A stretch of DNA of 64,000 nucleotides. Source: Sphingobacterium sp. UGAL515B_05. GTDB taxonomy: Bacteria > Bacteroidota > Bacteroidia > Sphingobacteriales > Sphingobacteriaceae. Below, in pieces: positions 46,877-55,563 of this stretch. The stretch covers positions 2,976,001 through 3,040,000 of the forward strand of contig NZ_CP109907.1 of assembly GCF_033097525.1 (NCBI RefSeq), read 5' to 3'. Both the position numbers and the translations under genes were made by a program. Each line of letters begins with the position of its first letter. Positions within the stretch are counted from its first letter, which is position 1. The notes under the pieces were generated by a model. That model was not told where the DNA came from, did not search any database, and worked only from the letters and a program-made list of their open reading frames with translations.

Positions 46877-47350
46877 TTAGTCCTTTTTGCGATAAGTTTT
46901 ATAATTTCCATGCTGTTCGTAGATAAGAGCACCTTCTTCACAATAGTTTGATAGGTAAACAGAGAATTTATTGCTTTGATTCCTGTCAATACCCAATTGG
47001 ACCAATACCTCCGAAACGCGTCGTGCCGTCTGGAAGAATTCCGAATGATAGACGAGGTCATCCAGTTTTTTGCTCAGGTCTATTCTTTCTTGTGCATCCG
47101 GAGGTAAAGAGTAGGGTGAATTGAAAGCAATGTCATGCTGAAAAAAAAGTGCTGGTTGAATCTCCAGGCTACGACATAAAGTCAAAAAATTTGTAAGGGT
47201 TAAGTCCTTGCCTTTTTCTATACCGTTGAGTGTTCCTGTTGAAATGCCCGTTAGATTGGATAGATCACGCAGTGAATAATATAGATCATTTCTTTTCGCG
47301 CGGAAGCGCAAACCAATTATTTCCAACAGGGCTTTATCTTCATCCGTCAT
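46877..47350 (-). CDS. XRE-type helix-turn-helix regulator
   Basis: A 157-residue regulator with an N-terminal Cro/C1-like helix-turn-helix (about 10-65): YYSLRDLSNLTGISTGTLNGIEKG and TLTNFLTLCRSLEI. The C-terminal half (about 80-157) is unlike peptide-sensing domains and contains ARRVSEVLVQLGIDRNQSNKFS, which could be a dimerization part. The target is unknown; it is convergent with the desaturase and has a long untranscribed-looking gap upstream. Confidence 0.85.
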   Translation of the reverse strand: MTDEDKALLEIIGLRFRAKRNDLYYSLRDLSNLTGISTGTLNGIEKGKDLTLTNFLTLCRSLEIQPALFFQHDIAFNSPYSLPPDAQERIDLSKKLDDLVYHSEFFQTARRVSEVLVQLGIDRNQSNKFSVYLSNYCEEGALIYEQHGNYKTYRKKD

Positions 47351-47829
47351 ACAACGAATTGAATGACAATTTGCGCAAAAAATAGTTTATTATTTTGTTT
47401 AAAAATTTGCATTTAATTTTTTTTGTTCTATATTTGTTATAACAGATGTTTTTGATCGGTGATAAGAATCATTTCATGAAAGTCTAGGTTGATTTTGAAT
47501 GAGTGCCAGAACTGAATCTTTAGAGTGACTGCTAGCACACCTTATATTTCCAACCTATGTAAATAACTTTAAGGATAGTTCGCTATCTTAATAGGACATA
47601 GGCGTATGAAAAACAAGATACTGTAAGAGAAAAACGTCAATTTGCCTGGCTTCGGCTTCCAAGAATCCGTCAAGTTCCGCCGGAGCTAAGGTAAATTGTC
47701 AGAACGTCAACACGTTGACCATTTTATGGTCGGTACCTACCAGGTCGTGAATGACAAAAAAAGTCGACTTGCCCAGCTTCGGTTTCCAAGAATCCGTCAA
47801 GTTCCGCCGGAGCTGTGGTGAGTTGCACA
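47351..47829. other. Gap of 479 bases with small hairpins and a duplicated element
   Basis: Next to the XRE gene the sequence is very A+T rich and should hold its promoter. A hairpin with a TTCG loop (GATAG/CTATC, 47573-47589) and small palindromes (GTCAAC-AC-GTTGAC, GACCAT-TTT-ATGGTC, near 47705-47730) follow. The 63-base duplicated element is listed separately. No gene can be supported. Confidence 0.5.
47636..47825. repeat. Pair of 63-bp imperfect direct repeats
   Basis: Copy one 47636-47698, copy two 47763-47825. The core of 37 bases (47651-47687 and 47778-47814) differs by one base, and flanks differ at several. Copies are visibly more G+C rich than the surroundings. On the minus strand, both carry the same short frame (A-P-A-E-L-D-G-F-L-E), but there is a stop just ahead of copy one. 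Copy two lies directly behind the stop of the 60-residue gene. Confidence 0.75.
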
Positions 47830-48012
47830 TTATCGTCCACTCATAAAATAATAAATCAGATAAAATACGATCAATACACAGACTGCGATGATAAGTGTAC
47901 GTTTTAAATTTCGTCCAGCGGGTTCATCATCTTTTTCCTCAATAGCAACATCAGGTAATTTCTCCTCCTGTTTTTGGTCGTTATGCTCGGGGATGTCATA
48001 TTTATTTTCCAT
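47830..48012 (-). CDS. 60-residue single-span membrane protein
   Basis: A small protein with a charged, mostly acidic N-terminal half (EEKLPDVAIEEKDDEPAG), a positively charged stop (RNLKR) and one C-terminal TM (about 38-57, TLIIAVCVLIVFYLIYYF). This is a tail-anchored or N-in topology. No family recognised; short frames like this are frequently real in Bacteroidota when they carry a clean TM. It is divergent from the sugar isomerase gene. Confidence 0.6.
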   Translation of the reverse strand: MENKYDIPEHNDQKQEEKLPDVAIEEKDDEPAGRNLKRTLIIAVCVLIVFYLIYYFMSGR

Positions 48013-48210
48013 GATTCAATTTGTTTGTTATCATAAGTAGAACAGCGGTGGACTTTAAATCGTTGAGTTAGGCCAATTTTTAATTCATATAAAAGACCTG
48101 TTTTGTGGCACTGAGTGCGCGATGTGAATAAATAAAACGGTAAAGCATTGTGTTTTTTCGAGTATTTGCATACATTGCGGCTATATTTAACGCGATAAAC
48201 CTAAACAACC

Positions 48211-48239
48211 TGTAAACGCTGCGTTTACAAATAATTTTG
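48211..48239 (+). promoter_or_regulatory. Palindromic operator and -7 box of the sugar isomerase gene
   Basis: TGTAAACGC-T-GCGTTTACA (48211-48229) is a perfect inverted repeat of 9-base arms, and TAATTTTG (48232-48239) fits the TAnnTTTG -7 box. The palindrome would lie in the spacer between -33 and -7, so a bound repressor would block the promoter. The arm TGTAAACG is like LacI-family half-sites, but the centre is three bases longer than usual. Confidence 0.5.
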
Positions 48240-48276
48240 CGTTGAACGAAGTCTATAATAAATAATTGAGCACTAA

Positions 48277-49164
48277 ATGAAAAGAAGAACTCTTATCGGA
48301 ACATTGGTAGCTGGATGTATGATGTTGGCTGTTAGTCCAACATTTGCACAACAGAAAGCTGCAAAAAAGGAAATTGGTCTACAGTTATATTCTGTACGTG
48401 AAGAAATCGGGAAAAACCCGAATTTCGACCAGATTCTACAAAAGATCTCAGCATTGGGTTATACAGGAGTGGAAGCCGCTGGATACAAGGATGGTAAATT
48501 ATATAACTTGAGCCCGCAAGAGTTTAATGCAAAAGTAGAAAAAGCTGGAATGAAAGTAATTTCATCACATGCAACGAAGACTTTATCAGACAAGGAGCTT
48601 GCTTCTGGAGATTTTACGGAATCGCTAAAATGGTGGGACGAATGTATTGCTACTCATAAGGCAGCGGGAATGAAATACATTGTTACGCCTTGGATGGATG
48701 TGCCTAAAACACTTAAGGATCTGGAAACGCAATGTCGCTACCTTGATGCTGTGGGTGCGAAATGCCGTCAGCAAGGAATCGTATACGGATACCACAACCA
48801 CTCGCATGAGTTTAGAAAAGTGGAAGATAAAGTGATGTACGATTATATGATAGAGCATACAAATCCTGAGAATGTATTTTTCGAGATGGATGTGTATTGG
48901 GCCGTAATGGGACAAGTTAGTCCTGTTGATTATTTCAATAAATATGCCGGCAGATTCAAGGCTTTGCACATTAAGGATCATCGTGAGATTGGTCAAAGTG
49001 GTATGGTCGGTTTTGATGCAATTTTTAACAATTCAAAAGTTGCTGGCCTGCAATATATTTTTGTTGAGCTGGAAGAAACACGTAACGATATTTACACCGG
49101 TTTACAACAAAGCATTGATTATCTAAAAAACGCTTCTTTTGTAAAGGCTAGCTACTTAAAATAG
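48277..49164 (+). CDS. Secreted sugar phosphate isomerase/epimerase-like protein
   Basis: A 295-residue exported TIM-barrel protein (AP endonuclease 2 superfamily; IolE/IolI-like). The signal (KRRTLIGTLVAGCMMLAVSP...FAQ) has a twin Arg-Arg and may be Tat or Sec. The barrel opens with KEIGLQLYSVREE, then LGYTGVEAAGY, YHNHSHEF and MDVYWA, with metal-ligand His and Glu residues (HIKDH, VELEE). The family is often found in carbohydrate loci; here it stands alone behind an operator-like palindrome. Confidence 0.9.
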   Translation: MKRRTLIGTLVAGCMMLAVSPTFAQQKAAKKEIGLQLYSVREEIGKNPNFDQILQKISALGYTGVEAAGYKDGKLYNLSPQEFNAKVEKAGMKVISSHATKTLSDKELASGDFTESLKWWDECIATHKAAGMKYIVTPWMDVPKTLKDLETQCRYLDAVGAKCRQQGIVYGYHNHSHEFRKVEDKVMYDYMIEHTNPENVFFEMDVYWAVMGQVSPVDYFNKYAGRFKALHIKDHREIGQSGMVGFDAIFNNSKVAGLQYIFVELEETRNDIYTGLQQSIDYLKNASFVKASYLK

Positions 49165-49281
49165 CCGGAAATCGGGAGAAAATTGACCCAGTTGAGACAA
49201 TTCTCCGTTTGATAGATTTATTATTTTTCGTTAACTTGAATGTAATAAAAAGGGATTTTTTATTGAATTAAATTAGACCAT

Positions 49282-50100
49282 ATGAAACGGATTATTGTTG
49301 CCACAGACTACGCTGAAGAGGCCGAACATGCCTTAAAGTTTATTATGGAAGTTTTCGCAAGAAAAGAATACGAGCTCGTTTTATTTTCTCTTCAAAATCC
49401 TTCCATCCATGCGATGAACGCTCGACTTTCTCCCGATTCTATGTTCAAGATTTTTGAACATCAAAGTAAGGTTTTACGACGTAAAGCCGAGGCTATTACG
49501 GCCGAAAGTGGTGTTTTGACTATTCCTTATCTGGCAGCAGGCTTGTTTTATGACCAGATTACCAAGTGCATCCATGAGACGAATGCCGATTTGTTGGTGA
49601 TGGGAATGGCCAAACGTTCCTTTGATCAAGATATGCTTGGTAATACGACCACGGCAGCCATTAGTAAGTTAAAAATACCAATCCTTTCAGTTCCGCTGGG
49701 CGCAAAATTTACGGGTCTGGAGCATATTCTTTTTGCCTGTGATATTGTTCGTGGTGTGCAAAAGGAGATTCTTGAAAAGGTAAAGGATTTTGCCGCTGAG
49801 TTTGGTGCAGTACTAGAGGTACTCAACATTCGTAAGACTGTAGAGCAGCTAAATGAGGAAAAAGGAAAAGAAACACGGGAAACCATCAACGATGTGATGG
49901 GAATTGTAAGTTATTACTACAAAAACGTAACGTCCAATGAGGTCGTAAAAGCTATCCGGGACGAAGTAAAAGAAAGCAGTACAGATCTGCTGGTTATGAT
50001 TCCTTATAAGTACGGTTTTTGGAGTTCATTGACCCATCGAAGTAAGACTCGTATGATGGCCTCGGGGCTAGATGTTCCTTTGCTGACAATCTCGATCTAA
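49282..50100 (+). CDS. Universal stress protein (two USP domains)
   Basis: A 272-residue protein of two UspA domains: the first (about 1-140) with KRIIVATDYAEEAEHALKF and LLVMGMAKRSFDQDMLGNTTTAAISKLKIPILSVPLG, here in core form G-M-A-x-R and G-N-T-T, and the second (about 145-272) more divergent (LEHILFACDIVRG, LLVMIPYKYGFWSS). The ATP-binding G-x2-G-x9-G(S/T) is partly kept in the first domain. Stress survival role is assumed from the family. A strong terminator follows. Confidence 0.88.
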   Translation: MKRIIVATDYAEEAEHALKFIMEVFARKEYELVLFSLQNPSIHAMNARLSPDSMFKIFEHQSKVLRRKAEAITAESGVLTIPYLAAGLFYDQITKCIHETNADLLVMGMAKRSFDQDMLGNTTTAAISKLKIPILSVPLGAKFTGLEHILFACDIVRGVQKEILEKVKDFAAEFGAVLEVLNIRKTVEQLNEEKGKETRETINDVMGIVSYYYKNVTSNEVVKAIRDEVKESSTDLLVMIPYKYGFWSSLTHRSKTRMMASGLDVPLLTISI

Positions 50101-50116
50101 TTCTTTTTCATTATAA

Positions 50117-50147
50117 AAGCCCAGTTGAGCTGAGATCAACTGGGCTT
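50117..50147. terminator. Bidirectional terminator between convergent genes
   Basis: AAGCCCAGTTGA/TCAACTGGGCTT stem with a 7-base loop, T-rich on the plus side, 16 bases after the USP stop. Confidence 0.9.
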
Positions 50148-50161
50148 TGTTTTGATTGTAT

Positions 50162-50605
50162 TTACTGAAATAGGGGGAGTATCTTATCCCAAATTTGCTG
50201 GTAGGCTTTATTGTCCCGGACGATTCCCTTATCTTCATCATAATAATTGGGTGCGTCAAAGCTCCCTCCTTTGCGCCTTTGTATTGAAAATATATTTAGA
50301 ACTATTTTTGATTTTTCAGCTTGTAAAGGGCTGATCAGGAAGTTGAATATTAATTTTTCCCCTTCTTTGTTGCTTAGAAAATTACTGTTTTCAAAATACG
50401 TACTGGTTTGAATAAATCCCGAAGGCCGATCGAGCTGTACAATAAAATAACCACCATCCTGAAGCACTTGTATTATCTTGTTATATGCCGAATCACTTGC
50501 GATCGGGATAGTTTTAGTACGGTCTGGATTTTGTGCCAACAGGGGGCTGGAAAAGACCAATAGATAAGCAATCAACATCAAGGAGAATTGGATTAAATGT
50601 TTCAT
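50162..50605 (-). CDS. Secreted protein of unknown function
   Basis: A 147-residue protein with a signal peptide (LMLIAYLLVFSSPLLAQ). The mature part has DSAYNKIIQVLQDGGYFIVQLDRPSGFIQTS, a strand-helix-strand arrangement recalling small periplasmic domains, followed by IVLNIFSIQRRKGG and IWDKILPLF. No catalytic motif or family recognised. It is convergent with the USP gene and sits 84 bases from the GNAT gene on the same strand. Confidence 0.62.
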   Translation of the reverse strand: MKHLIQFSLMLIAYLLVFSSPLLAQNPDRTKTIPIASDSAYNKIIQVLQDGGYFIVQLDRPSGFIQTSTYFENSNFLSNKEGEKLIFNFLISPLQAEKSKIVLNIFSIQRRKGGSFDAPNYYDEDKGIVRDNKAYQQIWDKILPLFQ

Positions 50606-50689
50606 ATTACCGAATTATAGATCTTATCAAGTTAATACTTTAATTTAACAATTTTATTTTTTGTGACAGCGACTTAGGCCGTCACGTTG

Positions 50690-51193
50690 TTATTTAATTC
50701 GTATGCCTAGTATTTTTAGACTACGTTCTTCCTGATCTAAGGTTGCTATATTGGGTAAGTTAGCCCATTCCTTGAAACCCATTTTTTCAAATAATGCAAT
50801 GCTTGGAAGATTGTGTGCAAAGATAAATCCCAATAAGGTATGTACGCCTAAATCTGGAGCTTTATCAATGCAGTACTGGAGAATCTGTTTACCCAGGCCT
50901 CGACCACGTTGCTGTTCATCCAAATAGATACTGATTTCTACTGTTGCGTCATAAGCTGGACGACCATAGAAAGATTGAAAACTTACCCATCCAAGTATCT
51001 GGTTATTTTCATCTTCTATCAGCCACAGGGGTCTTTTCGAAGCGTTATGTTCGTCAAACCATTTTTGTCTACTGGCAACAGATACTGGGGCAGTGTCTGC
51101 AGTAACCATGCGGGAGGCTATTGTAGAGTTGTATATTTCTACTATGCGTGGTAAATCATGTTGTGCTGCGTCGCGAAATTTTAATTGATTCAT
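50690..51193 (-). CDS. GNAT family N-acetyltransferase (phosphinothricin-type)
   Basis: A 167-residue acetyltransferase near the Pat/bar group. LKFRDAAQHDLPRIVEIYNSTI is the family opening, ILGWVSFQSFYGRPAYDATVEISIYL the acceptor region, and QQRGRGLGKQILQY holds the acetyl-CoA loop (Q-R-G-R-G-L-G). ALFEKMGFKEWANLP is the C-terminal helix. Substrate could be an amino acid analogue such as methionine sulfoximine; unproven. Divergent or alone: the hydrolase upstream is 12 bases away on the same strand, so both may be one unit. Confidence 0.9.
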   Translation of the reverse strand: MNQLKFRDAAQHDLPRIVEIYNSTIASRMVTADTAPVSVASRQKWFDEHNASKRPLWLIEDENNQILGWVSFQSFYGRPAYDATVEISIYLDEQQRGRGLGKQILQYCIDKAPDLGVHTLLGFIFAHNLPSIALFEKMGFKEWANLPNIATLDQEERSLKILGIRIK

Positions 51194-51205
51194 GGTTTGT
51201 ACTGT

Positions 51206-52249
51206 TTAATTGTTGTTTACTGTTTGGTTTGATTCTAATGCCCAAGCTAAAAAGCCATTCATTACCTCGTTCCAATGGGGCTTATTGTAATCGGGCCGGC
51301 CATCGTTCTGAACTTCAAAATAATTATGGTCCTGATTATAATAGCGTTTTATAGTGAGGTTGCTTTTCTGATTTTTTATAAAATAAAGAGGTACTAAATC
51401 ATTTAATTCAGATACAATGTCTTCTGTACCGAAGACGAGATAGATAGGTTTATTAAAGGCCAATAGTTCGTCAATAGCAGGTTGAGAAAATGACTTCCAG
51501 GAACGCAAATTGGGATTGTTTTTTAATTTTTCTGGATTGTTGGCATCTTTATAAAACGCATAGGTTTGTTCAATTTTTTGAGCGGCCTGTTGCCAGGAAA
51601 TTTTTCCTTTTTGAACATCGCGTTTTGCTTGTCGTATATCTTGGTCTATTCGTCCAAATATATTAGTTCCTGATAGGCCTAATTTACTTACTTTTTTATA
51701 GCGATAGGCTAGTTTGGAGGCTACATGTCCACCCTGAGAGTGACCGAATACAACTAATTGTGAATTATCGACCCATGGTTTTGCGCTAAGATAATCTAAT
51801 ACTGCAACGGCTCGGTCTACATAATTTTCTAGATAGTCTGCTTTTTGATACGCTATACTCGGGATATTTTTATCTTTTGAGTCACCATAGTACCAATAAG
51901 AGTCATTAAGCTGAGATTCGTCGACGATAACTGGAGTTTCTGGCATTGAAATAACAACGAGATGATACGATTTAATAATATCCTGGTAGTTAAAGTTGGT
52001 TAATCCTCCTCCAAAAAGACTTAATCCCTCTTTTTTGTAATTAAAGTATAGCGGCAAGGGTAACGATCCCTGGCAAAATAAAAACAGAGGTTTCTTACTT
52101 TGAGGATCGGGATCAATGACCAAAAAATCAATTTTACCGTTCGGGTTTTCAAGTTCAAAGAGGGTGGATTCTTTATTGATGACGCTGATATTCTGCCCAA
52201 AGATAGCCTGTGTTGCGAATAGCAAGCAGATAAAAAGAATGAATTTCAT
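51206..52249 (-). CDS. Secreted alpha/beta hydrolase
   Basis: A 347-residue exported hydrolase. The signal is MKFILFICLLFATQAIFGQ, which fixes the start at 52249 instead of 52312. VFGHSQGGHVASKLA (about 185-199) is the nucleophile elbow, with Ser in G-H-S-Q-G; FGTEDIVSELNDLVP supplies the likely acid and YNQDHNYFE the His. PLFLFCQGSLPLPLYF is the oxyanion segment. Ester or thioester substrate unknown. It is followed by the GNAT gene after 12 bases. Confidence 0.85.
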   Translation of the reverse strand: MKFILFICLLFATQAIFGQNISVINKESTLFELENPNGKIDFLVIDPDPQSKKPLFLFCQGSLPLPLYFNYKKEGLSLFGGGLTNFNYQDIIKSYHLVVISMPETPVIVDESQLNDSYWYYGDSKDKNIPSIAYQKADYLENYVDRAVAVLDYLSAKPWVDNSQLVVFGHSQGGHVASKLAYRYKKVSKLGLSGTNIFGRIDQDIRQAKRDVQKGKISWQQAAQKIEQTYAFYKDANNPEKLKNNPNLRSWKSFSQPAIDELLAFNKPIYLVFGTEDIVSELNDLVPLYFIKNQKSNLTIKRYYNQDHNYFEVQNDGRPDYNKPHWNEVMNGFLAWALESNQTVNNN

Positions 52250-52704
52250 GAAGATCGGCTTTATATTAAATCTGTATTTGTCAAACTTAGATAAATTGCT
52301 TTTTATATACAATACAATTACCCTTCATAAAGGTAACAATTCATAGATGTGCGACATTTCTTGTTATGCTTCTGGCTGGTTTATATCGATAGCGGAGGTA
52401 AATTGCACGATTTCTGTGTTTTATGAATAAAATTTACACTAATTTGAACAAATATTTCACTATATAGTGTTATTTTTTTTTCATCTTAGATCAATCTAAA
52501 GAAGGAACATCGGCTTTACTGATGATAGGCCTTAGCGAAATAGCTTGTCTTTTCGTTTAGTTATACAGGAACATTTCTAAGCAGGAATTTTTCACCGAGT
52601 TCCGGTCGCCATAAAATCACTAAAAAATTATCTAAGTAGGATCTAGGGAAGAGATTGGCTAGCAGCTATGCTGTAAACTAATTTTTAAACATTACGAATC
52701 AATT
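52250..52704. other. Gap of about 455 bases between divergent genes
   Basis: Contains palindromes CACTATATAGTG (52458-52469, with a T run behind) and TTAGAT-CA-ATCTAA (52486-52499), both possible operator or terminator elements. No reading frame that I would call. The right part should carry the promoter of the acyltransferase-like gene. Confidence 0.4.
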
Positions 52705-53898
52705 ATGAACGCATTGCAAGCTGTACCTAAAATCCGAATCCGTTCAATGGATGTTATGCGTGGTTTCACGCTGTTCCTGATGTTATTTGTCAATGACTTG
52801 TTTATTCCAGGTGTACCTAAATGGCTGGTTCATTCGGAAGCAGATGAGGATGGAATGGGATTGGCGGATTGGGTATTTCCGGGATTTCTTTTTATGGTTG
52901 GAATGGCAGTGCCTTATGCTGTTGCGGCCAGGGAAAAGATAGGTTCATCGACAACGGTCATTTTTGTTCATATTCTGATCAGAACATTAAGTTTATTGCT
53001 TATTGGTGTATTGATACTGAATGGTTCGCGAGTTGATGCACAGCTTACGGGGATGTCACATTTGTTGTGGTTGGGACTGCTATATGTATTCGTTTTTCTG
53101 ATTTGGAATCATTATTCAAAAGACATGCAATATCAGTCCATTTATAAGGGGCTGCGTGCAGTTGGTATTATGGGGATTATTTATCTCCTATATATTTTCA
53201 AAGCGTCGGATGGAAAAGGCCTGGAAGTAGGGTGGTGGGGGATTTTAGGGCTGATTGGATGGGGATATTTTGCCGCGGCTTCTATTTTCTTATTGAGCAG
53301 GGGAAAGATAATTGTGGTTGTATGTGGTTGGTTGGTGTTTTTGGTACTCAATATGCTGAGCCGAATGGGATTTAAAGTTGAATTCCCTGGTATCGGAAGA
53401 TATTTACATGTTCTTCTAGCTGGGAATATACCCTGTATTGTGTTGTCTGGAACAATCATAGGGATGCTTATGAAACGTTATGCGGCAAATCCAAGGGTAT
53501 TGTTGCGTTTTTTGCTGGTGATTGGTTTGATTTGGCTAGTTGCAGGTTTTGTATTGCGTTTTTGGTTTATTTTATCCAAAATCCATGGTACGCCAAGTTG
53601 GGCATTGGTTTGTTGCGGGATTAGCGTATTGCTTTTGATACCACTTTATTATTTCATTGATGTGAAAGGCTACCATCGCGGGATAGGATTGTTTGAGGAG
53701 GCCGGAAAGAACTCATTAACGACCTATCTTGCTCCTGATCTGATCTACTTTGTCTGTTGGGGTTTTCATCTATCACTATTCTTTTATAAACAATCGGATT
53801 ATATGAGCTTAGCTATTGCCGGTTCATTGCTTTGGGCTTTAGCCATGTTGTGGTATGCAATCTTGCTAAAGAAGCTACATATTTATCTGAAACTTTAG
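52705..53898 (+). CDS. DUF5009 / heparan-alpha-glucosaminide N-acetyltransferase-like membrane protein
   Basis: A 397-residue protein with about ten membrane segments. The N-terminus MRGFTLFLMLFVNDLF, then GMGLADWVFPGFLFMVGMAVP, is the DUF5009/HGSNAT mark: the R-G and the W-V-F-P-x-F-x-F region. The family is thought to carry acetyl groups across a membrane to amino sugars. A GH18 chitinase gene follows after 87 bases in the same direction, which supports work on N-acetylglucosamine oligomers. The active-site His of human HGSNAT is not clear here. Confidence 0.85.
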   Translation: MNALQAVPKIRIRSMDVMRGFTLFLMLFVNDLFIPGVPKWLVHSEADEDGMGLADWVFPGFLFMVGMAVPYAVAAREKIGSSTTVIFVHILIRTLSLLLIGVLILNGSRVDAQLTGMSHLLWLGLLYVFVFLIWNHYSKDMQYQSIYKGLRAVGIMGIIYLLYIFKASDGKGLEVGWWGILGLIGWGYFAAASIFLLSRGKIIVVVCGWLVFLVLNMLSRMGFKVEFPGIGRYLHVLLAGNIPCIVLSGTIIGMLMKRYAANPRVLLRFLLVIGLIWLVAGFVLRFWFILSKIHGTPSWALVCCGISVLLLIPLYYFIDVKGYHRGIGLFEEAGKNSLTTYLAPDLIYFVCWGFHLSLFFYKQSDYMSLAIAGSLLWALAMLWYAILLKKLHIYLKL

Positions 53899-53985
53899 TT
53901 AGCGAGTAAGCATCAAATGTGGATGCTTTACGGATTATATATTAGAACGATCACTATCATCTAAAAATAAAATAAAGAAGCTATT

Positions 53986-55017
53986 ATGGAATGTAAATTG
54001 AAATCAATATTTAGTCAGACCTTCACTGTTCTGTTATTGACTTTATTGTTGTATCCTAGTGTAAGTTGTGCACGAGCGAAAAACAAAAAAGTTGTTATCG
54101 CCTATGTCACTTCCTGGTCTAAAGTGATGCCTGATCCGACTTATCTGACGCATATCAATTATGCCTTTGCACATGTCAGCGATAGCTTTGACGGCCTACG
54201 TATAGATAATGAATCTAGATTGAAGGCTATTACGGATCTTAAGAAAGCACATCCACATTTAAAGGTATTGCTGTCCGTTGGCGGCTGGGGAAGCGGTCGG
54301 TTTAGCGAAATGGCTGCTAATGAATCTAATCGGCAAAAGTTTGCCAAAGACTGCTGGCGTGTGATGAAGGCGTTTAATCTGGATGGTATTGATATTGACT
54401 GGGAATATCCAACGAATTCTTCTGCAGGGATCTCGTCTTCTTTAGCGGATACGGAGAATTTCACCTTGCTCATGCACGATATCCGCAAGGCTATTGGTAA
54501 GAAGAAACTGTTGACTTTGGCTTCTGTTGCGAACGGTAAGTATATTGCTTTTGACAAGATTAAGAATGATGTGGATTTTGTCAATATCATGACTTATGAT
54601 TCGGGTCATCCGCCTTATCATCACGCGAGTTTGCACCGTTCACCTTTATCTGGACATACAACTTGTGTGGAGGCCGTTAAGGCCCACATCGAGGGCGGTA
54701 TGCCTGTTGAAAAATTGGTGCTGGGAATTCCATTCTATGGTCGGGGCAATAAAACTGAAGTCAAGGGTTTTATCGATTATAAAGATCTGCTTTCACTTCA
54801 GGGCTTTGAGCAGAAATGGGACGATGAGGCTAAAGCGCATTATCTTGTCAACGATAAAGGGGATTTTGTACTGACATATGAAACGCCAGAATCGATTGCA
54901 CTTAAATGCGATTATGTACACAGGACAGGACTACTCGGTGCGATGTACTGGGAATATGCGGGAGATACAGCAGGAGGTGTCTTACGGGATGCCGTCTACA
55001 AAGGTATTCTAGAATAA
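53986..55017 (+). CDS. GH18 chitinase-like glycoside hydrolase
   Basis: A 343-residue exported TIM-barrel hydrolase. The signal has a Cys at the end (YPSVSC), so it may be a lipoprotein. SVGGWG is the second-strand motif, and LDGIDIDWEYP holds the catalytic D-x-x-D-x-D-x-E with Glu140 as the acid; MTYDSG and MYWEYAGD are the remaining family motifs. It cleaves beta-1,4-GlcNAc chains such as chitin or the glycan of N-linked or endo-type substrates. The TAA stop (55015) is in the same frame as the truncated cytolysin-like sequence that follows; see that entry. Confidence 0.93.
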   Translation: MECKLKSIFSQTFTVLLLTLLLYPSVSCARAKNKKVVIAYVTSWSKVMPDPTYLTHINYAFAHVSDSFDGLRIDNESRLKAITDLKKAHPHLKVLLSVGGWGSGRFSEMAANESNRQKFAKDCWRVMKAFNLDGIDIDWEYPTNSSAGISSSLADTENFTLLMHDIRKAIGKKKLLTLASVANGKYIAFDKIKNDVDFVNIMTYDSGHPPYHHASLHRSPLSGHTTCVEAVKAHIEGGMPVEKLVLGIPFYGRGNKTEVKGFIDYKDLLSLQGFEQKWDDEAKAHYLVNDKGDFVLTYETPESIALKCDYVHRTGLLGAMYWEYAGDTAGGVLRDAVYKGILE

Positions 55018-55071
55018 ACAAAAAAGCCTAACGATTCCTATTCAAGCGGAACCTACTATTCCACTAAATTC

Positions 55072-55554
55072 ATGGCCAGTTATACAGTAGAGAATTTTAC
55101 CTATTCGATGTCTGATCCTACTGCTAATGAGCTGATTGATATGGCTTCTATTCCCGCCAACGCTTTTGATGGTATTTCTCCGGTATATATTAATTCCGTA
55201 ACTTATGGTAGGTTTGGATTATTGGTACTTGAATCTAACAACAATAGTTCCGAAATGAGAAGTGCTTTTCAGAAGATGGTGAAGAAGATTCTTAAAAAAA
55301 CTACGGAATCCTATACTCAGGAAGAAACAAATCTTTTTGCAAGTTGTCGTATAACGATTTATCTTTTGGGAAGTACTATCGGAAATAATGTGATACAACT
55401 ACTGATCAATCCAAGTCCTGATGGCGTATCTGATTTTATCGCACAAAACGTAGGTACATTTACTGCGAGTGATCCAGGAGTGCCGATTCATTATACTGCA
55501 AAATATCTAAAAGATAACTCGCCATTTAAAACGACGTTTAGAATTGACCATTAA
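55072..55554 (+). pseudogene. 5'-truncated CDC-like (CDCL) short cytolysin gene
   Basis: A frame of 160 codons (ATG at 55072) that aligns with the second half of the pore-forming core of the intact gene at 56674. VYINSVTYGRFGLLVLES matches VYVKSVTYGRMGIMVIES there and the S-V-x-Y-G-R of cholesterol-dependent cytolysins. The match extends upstream of the ATG into the 3' end of the chitinase region (Y-Y-S-T-K-F before M-A-S-Y), so about 280 N-terminal residues with the signal peptide are missing. It ends where the long form continues with its extra C-terminal domain, as in short CDCLs. Could still give a stub protein, but a functional toxin is not expected. Confidence 0.8.
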
Positions 55555-55563
55555 ATATATTTT

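Noticed and set aside
47636..47825. The duplicated 63-bp element as a CRISPR array
   Set aside because: There are only two copies, too long and too far apart, with no spacer pattern and no cas gene in the window.
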